A DNA stretch of 18,007 nt from an uncultured Candidatus Melainabacteria bacterium (lineage in GTDB: Bacteria; Cyanobacteriota; Vampirovibrionia; Gastranaerophilales; Gastranaerophilaceae). The translations under genes and the position numbers were made by a program. Below are positions 14,696-18,007 of the stretch, piece by piece. Where the stretch lies: assembly GCA_937898445.1 (NCBI GenBank), contig CALEJY010000096.1, positions 1 through 18,007 on the forward strand, in the 5' to 3' direction. The notes beneath the pieces were generated by a model, which was given only the letters and a program-made list of their open reading frames with translations, made no database searches and was not told where the DNA came from. Position 1 is the first letter of the stretch; each line of letters opens with the position of its first letter.

Positions 14696-14893
14696 ATGAA
14701 ATGGATTATTATTCTATTATTGATTGCTGCAGGCGTTTGGGCTTATTTGAATGTTGATTTCATGGGAGCAAAAGAGAACGCTCAAGATAGCACTATGAAT
14801 GCTATTAAAAATGAAAAAACTATCAAAAAATTCTTTGATGCTGATCAACAAAACAAACAAGAAACTCAAGATACTATAAGAGATAATTTCTAA
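14696..14893 (+). CDS. Small single-helix membrane-anchored protein
   Basis: 65 residues. Residues about 3-22 (WIIILLLIAAGVWAYLNVDF) form one hydrophobic helix. The rest is a hydrophilic, charged and Gln-rich tail (NAIKNEKTIKKFFDADQQNKQ...). No cysteine or known motif. It could be a membrane-anchored small regulator or an uncleaved exported peptide. GAGG about 9 bases upstream of the ATG and a strong terminator downstream support expression. The function is unknown. Confidence 0.65.
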   Translation: MKWIIILLLIAAGVWAYLNVDFMGAKENAQDSTMNAIKNEKTIKKFFDADQQNKQETQDTIRDNF

Positions 14894-14903
14894 TTTGTAA
14901 TTG

Positions 14904-14926
14904 TTGATATTGAACAAGAATATCAA
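14904..14926. repeat. Perfect 8-bp inverted repeat after the small membrane protein gene
   Basis: TTGATATT (14904-14911) and AATATCAA (14919-14926) around a 7-base loop. It lies between the stop codon at 14893 and the terminator. It may be a 3'UTR stem or a binding site. Confidence 0.4.
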
Positions 14927-14937
14927 AAGATAAAAAT

Positions 14938-14964
14938 AAGACCGGTTTTCGTAACCGGTCTTTT
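14938..14964. terminator. Intrinsic terminator after the small membrane protein gene
   Basis: AAGACCGGTT (14938-14947) and AACCGGTCTT (14953-14962) form a perfect 10-bp stem with loop TTCGT, followed by T residues. The preceding A-rich sequence would also allow some minus-strand termination, for the gene at 15060-15236. Confidence 0.88.
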
Positions 14965-15059
14965 ATAATTCCTATCCTAAAAATTTTCCTATTCTAATTC
15001 CTATTGATTTCGTTTTCCTTAATTATCCTATTGATTTTCCAACAACTTGTTTTTCAGGT

Positions 15060-15236
15060 TTATGCGATAAAGTTAGTTCCAAACCTGCTTGCTCCGTGAA
15101 AGAATGATTGTTTCATCATATCAACCAAAGTCTTTTTAATTACATATCTCTTATTCAAATCAACTGAATTAACTGCTTCTGAAGTTTCTTTATATGTATC
15201 TGTAACTGTATTTGAAAATAAAAGCATAGTTGCCAT
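15060..15236 (-). CDS. Small hypothetical protein, 58 residues
   Basis: An open frame beginning MATMLLFSNTVTDTYKETSE and continuing through SVDLNKRYVIKKTLVDMMKQSF to FGTNFIA and a TAA at 15060-15062. The amino acid composition is protein-like, with an amphipathic basic middle and hydrophobic ends. AGAGAGG lies about 10 bases upstream of the ATG at 15236, and AAGG lies closer. A second ATG at 15227 is possible. There is no convincing promoter, although AT-rich TATATAAG is present upstream. It occupies the otherwise empty gap between two terminator-bounded genes. Not recognised. Confidence 0.5.
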   Translation of the reverse strand: MATMLLFSNTVTDTYKETSEAVNSVDLNKRYVIKKTLVDMMKQSFFHGASRFGTNFIA

Positions 15237-15304
15237 AGCCTTAAAACCTCTCTGTTTCTTTATTTAGCTCTCACTCTTATATAAAAAATTTTTATCAAAA
15301 ATTA

Positions 15305-15332
15305 TTGACTTTTTCGATACGATTTATATAAT
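15305..15332 (+). promoter_or_regulatory. Strong promoter of the 15414 gene
   Basis: TTGACT (15305-15310), 16 bases, TATAAT (15327-15332, perfect -10). The transcript would start near 15339 with a leader of about 75 bases before the ATG at 15414. Confidence 0.75.
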
Positions 15333-15413
15333 TTTTGTTACATAACTTTACAAACATTGAAGTTTTTTATAAAAAATTCCGTCAATAAACAAGTATATGA
15401 AAGGAGAAAATTA

Positions 15414-15941
15414 ATGGCAGATTCAATGAGTGTAACAGGCGGCGCAAGTAATATAGACATTTCAAGATGGAAAAAACTTTCCGCACAAGAAATTCTTAAA
15501 CAAGAAAGCAAAGGCGAAGAAATTCCTTCCGAAATTGTTAGTTGGGCAGAACAAATGGCTGCACTTGCAAAAGTTCCTGATGATGTAACATACGAACAAG
15601 TAGATGGAGATGTTGGACTTGATGCGTTAGACAAATTAGGAATATCACCGGAAGATGCAGGATTTGCAGCAGCACCGGAAGTTGACAATGCACAAGGACC
15701 AACCAAACCAGACCAACCTGATGCAGTCAAAGATCCGGCTAAAGTTGTAGATTTACCGCCGGAAAGCCAAGATAACAATATATTCATGAACGCAACTCCA
15801 GGTCAAGCAGGAGATGTCAAACCACAAGACACAAATCCTCCTGACACCAACGACCAACAAACTCTAACTCTTGCAGATCCGACACTAACAACAGATCCTG
15901 AAGAAATTAGAAAACGAAAAGCTAAAAAAGGATTAGCGTAA
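15414..15941 (+). CDS. Acidic proline-rich hypothetical protein, lineage-specific
   Basis: 175 residues. The first 85 form an apparently folded part: MADSMSVTGGASNIDISRWKK, SAQEILKQESKGEEIPSEIVSWAEQMAALAK, and LDALDKLGISPEDAG. The rest is a disordered tail rich in Pro, Asp, Gln and Thr, ending in the basic RKRKAKKGLA. There is no signal peptide. The ATG at 15414 is preceded by AAGGAG at 15400-15405; an ATG at 15357 would add 19 residues and has no ribosome binding site. A strong promoter lies upstream. The stop overlaps the convergent rpe gene by 9 bases. I do not recognise the family. Confidence 0.72.
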   Translation: MADSMSVTGGASNIDISRWKKLSAQEILKQESKGEEIPSEIVSWAEQMAALAKVPDDVTYEQVDGDVGLDALDKLGISPEDAGFAAAPEVDNAQGPTKPDQPDAVKDPAKVVDLPPESQDNNIFMNATPGQAGDVKPQDTNPPDTNDQQTLTLADPTLTTDPEEIRKRKAKKGLA

Positions 15942-16565
15942 AGATTTGATAGCGGATTTGATATCCGCAGACTTATAAATATAATTACCGGCAACTAAAG
16001 AATTTGCACCGTAAGACGTGCAAATTCTTGCTGTTTCAGCATTAATTCCACCATCTACTTGTATAATCAAGTTTTCATGGGCTTTTTCTTTTATTACAGG
16101 AATTTTATCTGCACAATCTTGCATAAATTTTTGACCGCCAAATCCCGGTTCAACAGTCATTATCAACAACAAATCCAAATCTTTTAAGTATGGAAAAACA
16201 ACGTCAGGAGAAGTTTTCGGTTTTATTGACAAACCAACTTTTACCCCAAATGATTTTATCAAATCAATTGTTTTTTGAATATCTGCTCCGCATTCATAAT
16301 GGAATGTCAATATGTCTGCGCCAGCTTTTGCGAACGGTTCAACATATTTTTCAGGATTTTCAATCATCAAATGCACATCCAATGGTAGTTTCGTGACTTT
16401 TCTGATTGATGCAACAACCGGCACGCCAATTGTTATATTAGGCACAAAATGTCCATCCATAACGTCAACATGCACCCAATCTGCGCCACCGTCTTCAATT
16501 CGCTTTATATCTCTTTCCAAATTTGCAAAATCTGCGGACAAAATAGAAGGTGAAACATAAATCAT
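15933..16565 (-). CDS. rpe: Ribulose-phosphate 3-epimerase
   Basis: Interconverts ribulose 5-phosphate and xylulose 5-phosphate in the pentose phosphate pathway; a TIM-barrel metalloenzyme of about 210 residues, and this one has 210. The signature residues are visible in order: VSPSILSADFANL, DWVHVDVMDGHFVPN (metal-binding H and catalytic D), DVHLMI (metal-binding H), MTVEPGFGGQKF (phosphate-binding loop), and VDGGIN (catalytic D) near the end. It is third in the cdsA-rnc-rpe unit. Its ATG overlaps the rnc stop by 4 bases (ATGA), so translation is coupled. It converges on the hypothetical gene at 15414. A small GCGGAT/ATCCGC stem at 15952-15968 lies inside its 3' end. Confidence 0.96.
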   Translation of the reverse strand: MIYVSPSILSADFANLERDIKRIEDGGADWVHVDVMDGHFVPNITIGVPVVASIRKVTKLPLDVHLMIENPEKYVEPFAKAGADILTFHYECGADIQKTIDLIKSFGVKVGLSIKPKTSPDVVFPYLKDLDLLLIMTVEPGFGGQKFMQDCADKIPVIKEKAHENLIIQVDGGINAETARICTSYGANSLVAGNYIYKSADIKSAIKSLR

Positions 16566-17248
16566 TTTACTGCTCCAAAAATTTTACATGCCTCATAAGC
16601 TGCGTGTTGTTCTGCCTCTTTTTTAGTTTTTCCAACACCTTTAGCCACGACTTTTCCCTGATAAGAAACTTCTATCTCAAAAGTTTTGTTATGTGCTGGT
16701 CCTGTTTCGCCAACAATCGTATAAACTGGAGTTTCTTTAGTCAAACCTTGTGTGTATTCCTGCAATATCGCTTTTGCATTGAACTTTTCAAAATTTTTAT
16801 CAACTTCTTCAATATAAGGCATCAAAACTTTTTGCAAAAATGGAATTACCAAATCAAATTTCCCATCCAAATAATATGCGCCCAAAACTGCCTCAAAAGC
16901 GCACGCACAAACAGATTCTATATTTGCCAAACCCTGTTTTGCCTCGTGTTTTGCAAGAATAATCAAGTCGCAAAATCCAATTTCATGCGCAATTTTTGAC
17001 AACGTATTGTCAGAAACAACAATAGAGCGAATTTTTGACAAGTCACCTTCTTGGTATTCAGGATATTTTTTATACAAAATATCTGATGCCGAAAGTTTCA
17101 AAACCGCATCACCCAGAAACTCCAAACGCTCATAATTTTCAACATAAGGCAAATCCTGCTCTTTTGTATAAGACGGATGGGTCAATGCCTTTTTGAAGAA
17201 ATCAGGATTATCGATTTTTATACCAAAAATTTCTTCTAATTTCTGCAT
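16562..17248 (-). CDS. rnc: Ribonuclease III
   Basis: An endonuclease for double-stranded RNA that matures rRNA precursors and some mRNAs. It has 228 residues. The RNase III domain carries the signature ERLEFLGDAVL at 40-50, with catalytic E43 and D47. The second metal site would normally be D-x-x-E three residues apart before ALxG-x-x-LD. Here E119 is present in C-A-F-E-A-V-L-G, but the usual aspartate three residues before it is C116. The double-stranded RNA-binding domain covers about 157-226 (KAILQEYTQ..., YTIVGETGPAHNKTFEIEVSYQGKVV, GVGKTKKEAEQHAA). The gene starts directly after the cdsA stop and overlaps rpe by 4 bases. Confidence 0.95.
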   Translation of the reverse strand: MQKLEEIFGIKIDNPDFFKKALTHPSYTKEQDLPYVENYERLEFLGDAVLKLSASDILYKKYPEYQEGDLSKIRSIVVSDNTLSKIAHEIGFCDLIILAKHEAKQGLANIESVCACAFEAVLGAYYLDGKFDLVIPFLQKVLMPYIEEVDKNFEKFNAKAILQEYTQGLTKETPVYTIVGETGPAHNKTFEIEVSYQGKVVAKGVGKTKKEAEQHAAYEACKIFGAVK

Positions 17249-18007
17249 TTAAAACAATCCTTTAATACAATTTACAATATCGTGAGAAAAAACAAAATAT
17301 TTGCAGAAATAATACATAACAGGAATTGTGAAAATAAAACTATCTGTTCTATCCAAAAATCCACCATGACCTGGAAGTGAATTACCGGAATCTTTTACAC
17401 CTGCATCACGTTTCAAAAGAGATTCGCACAAATCACCTATTTGAGCAAAAACAGTACATAAAAAGCCTGCAATGATTGGAATATACCATTTTATATCAAT
17501 CATATAAACTTTTGAAATAAATAAGCCAACAATACAAGAACCTAACACAGCGCAAATCGCACCACCGATTGAACCTTCAATTGTTTTGTTAGGGCTAATT
17601 ACAGGGGCTAATTTATGTTTACCAAATCTAGTTCCTGCATAATAACATCCGACATCAGTCAATAAAATTGCAGTAAACATCATTACTACAAAACCTAATC
17701 CGTCATGGTAATCAGCGGATGACATATCTCTCAATAGCTGCAAGTGCAATGGGAAATAACCGCAATATACAAAACCTAAAATTGTTGTCGCAACGTTTGC
17801 AATATACGGTTGTCTACCTCTGAACAGCACCCACATAAATGAGAACAAAGTGCATAAAATCAATGCCGAAGCAACGTATTTTGCCTGATCAAAGAAAGTG
17901 ATAATAGCTAAAATAGCCTCAGCTAATAAGATGATTTTAAGGCTTGGATAAAAACCTTTATGCTCCAGAATTTTAACATATTCTTTCGATGCAAAATATA
18001 TTATCAG
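17249..18007 (-). CDS. cdsA: Phosphatidate cytidylyltransferase (CDP-diglyceride synthase), partial (N-terminus outside window)
   Basis: Makes CDP-diacylglycerol from phosphatidate and CTP for phospholipid synthesis in the inner membrane. The frame is open from the window edge at 18007 to the TAA at 17249-17251, giving 252 residues. The N-terminal end is missing; a TTG at 17863 is an internal codon, not a start, since upstream codons (ILLAEAILAIITF etc.) continue the membrane-helix pattern. The family signature is complete near the C-terminus: S-L-L-K-R-D-A-G-V-K-D-S-G, then LPGHGGFLDRTDS. About seven hydrophobic segments are visible. It has no gap to rnc (stop followed directly by the rnc ATG), so the two are co-transcribed. 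Confidence 0.94.
   Translation of the reverse strand: MIIYFASKEYVKILEHKGFYPSLKIILLAEAILAIITFFDQAKYVASALILCTLFSFMWVLFRGRQPYIANVATTILGFVYCGYFPLHLQLLRDMSSADYHDGLGFVVMMFTAILLTDVGCYYAGTRFGKHKLAPVISPNKTIEGSIGGAICAVLGSCIVGLFISKVYMIDIKWYIPIIAGFLCTVFAQIGDLCESLLKRDAGVKDSGNSLPGHGGFLDRTDSFIFTIPVMYYFCKYFVFSHDIVNCIKGLF

Noticed and set aside
15338..15787. Minus-strand open frame of 149 codons
   Set aside because: Antisense to the 15414 gene, which has a strong promoter and SD; the composition (Ser/Ala/Pro runs) mirrors the other strand.
16550..16999. Plus-strand open frame of 149 codons
   Set aside because: Antisense to rnc, which is firmly identified.
1..18007. tRNA or rRNA genes, insertion sequences, transposases, CRISPR arrays
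   Set aside because: None seen by eye on either strand; a tRNA scan and an IS search would be needed for a firm negative.

Overview
The window is AT-rich and reads like a piece of the chromosome of an anaerobic, fermenting, Gram-negative gut bacterium. The evidence for this is a pyruvate formate-lyase (PFL) system with its radical activase, a large secreted autotransporter with a beta-barrel, exported proteins with Sec signal peptides, and an ordinary bacterial housekeeping block (cdsA-rnc-rpe). The mix of proteins recalls gut Gastranaerophilales (Vampirovibrionia/'Melainabacteria'). That placement is an inference from protein style and has not been tested.

Layout. 1-459 is the start of a branched-chain aminotransferase gene on the minus strand, cut by the window edge. 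637-3933 is the PFL locus. PFL is encoded in two pieces: a catalytic body with the Cys-Cys pair, and a separate 79-residue protein carrying the glycyl-radical motif. Each has its own ribosome binding site. pflA follows, and palindromic repeats sit in the gaps. 3960-4349 is a chimera of an FMN-binding (NimA-like) domain and the C-terminal end of an acetyltransferase. 4373-7428 is a MerR-controlled efflux cassette: merR-family regulator, stand-alone B3/4 (tRNA-synthetase editing-like) protein, MFS exporter, SMR exporter. It is driven by a textbook 19-bp-spacer MerR promoter. 7470-7850 is a small secreted protein ending at a bidirectional terminator shared with the convergent 1070-residue autotransporter (7906-11118).

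11358-12825 holds an XRE regulator, divergent from the autotransporter, and an exported cytidine/guanine-deaminase-like protein. 12836-13857 has two MarR-family regulators, each preceded by the same 14-bp palindrome. 14043-15941 is a run of small lineage-specific proteins with strong promoters and terminators. It includes a 58-residue gene on the minus strand and a 65-residue single-helix membrane protein. 15933-18007 is the minus-strand operon cdsA (partial)-rnc-rpe, tightly packed with zero-gap and 4-base-overlap junctions.

Functionally, the left part is fermentative metabolism: PFL body, radical subunit and activase. The middle is defence against small toxic molecules (MerR/MFS/SMR) and cell-surface interaction (autotransporter, secreted proteins). 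The right end is core lipid, RNA and pentose metabolism. The most notable observations are the split PFL, the exported deaminase with an extra C-terminal domain, the chimeric FMN/GNAT gene, the apparently leaderless MerR operon with its operator, and the shared operator of the two MarR genes.
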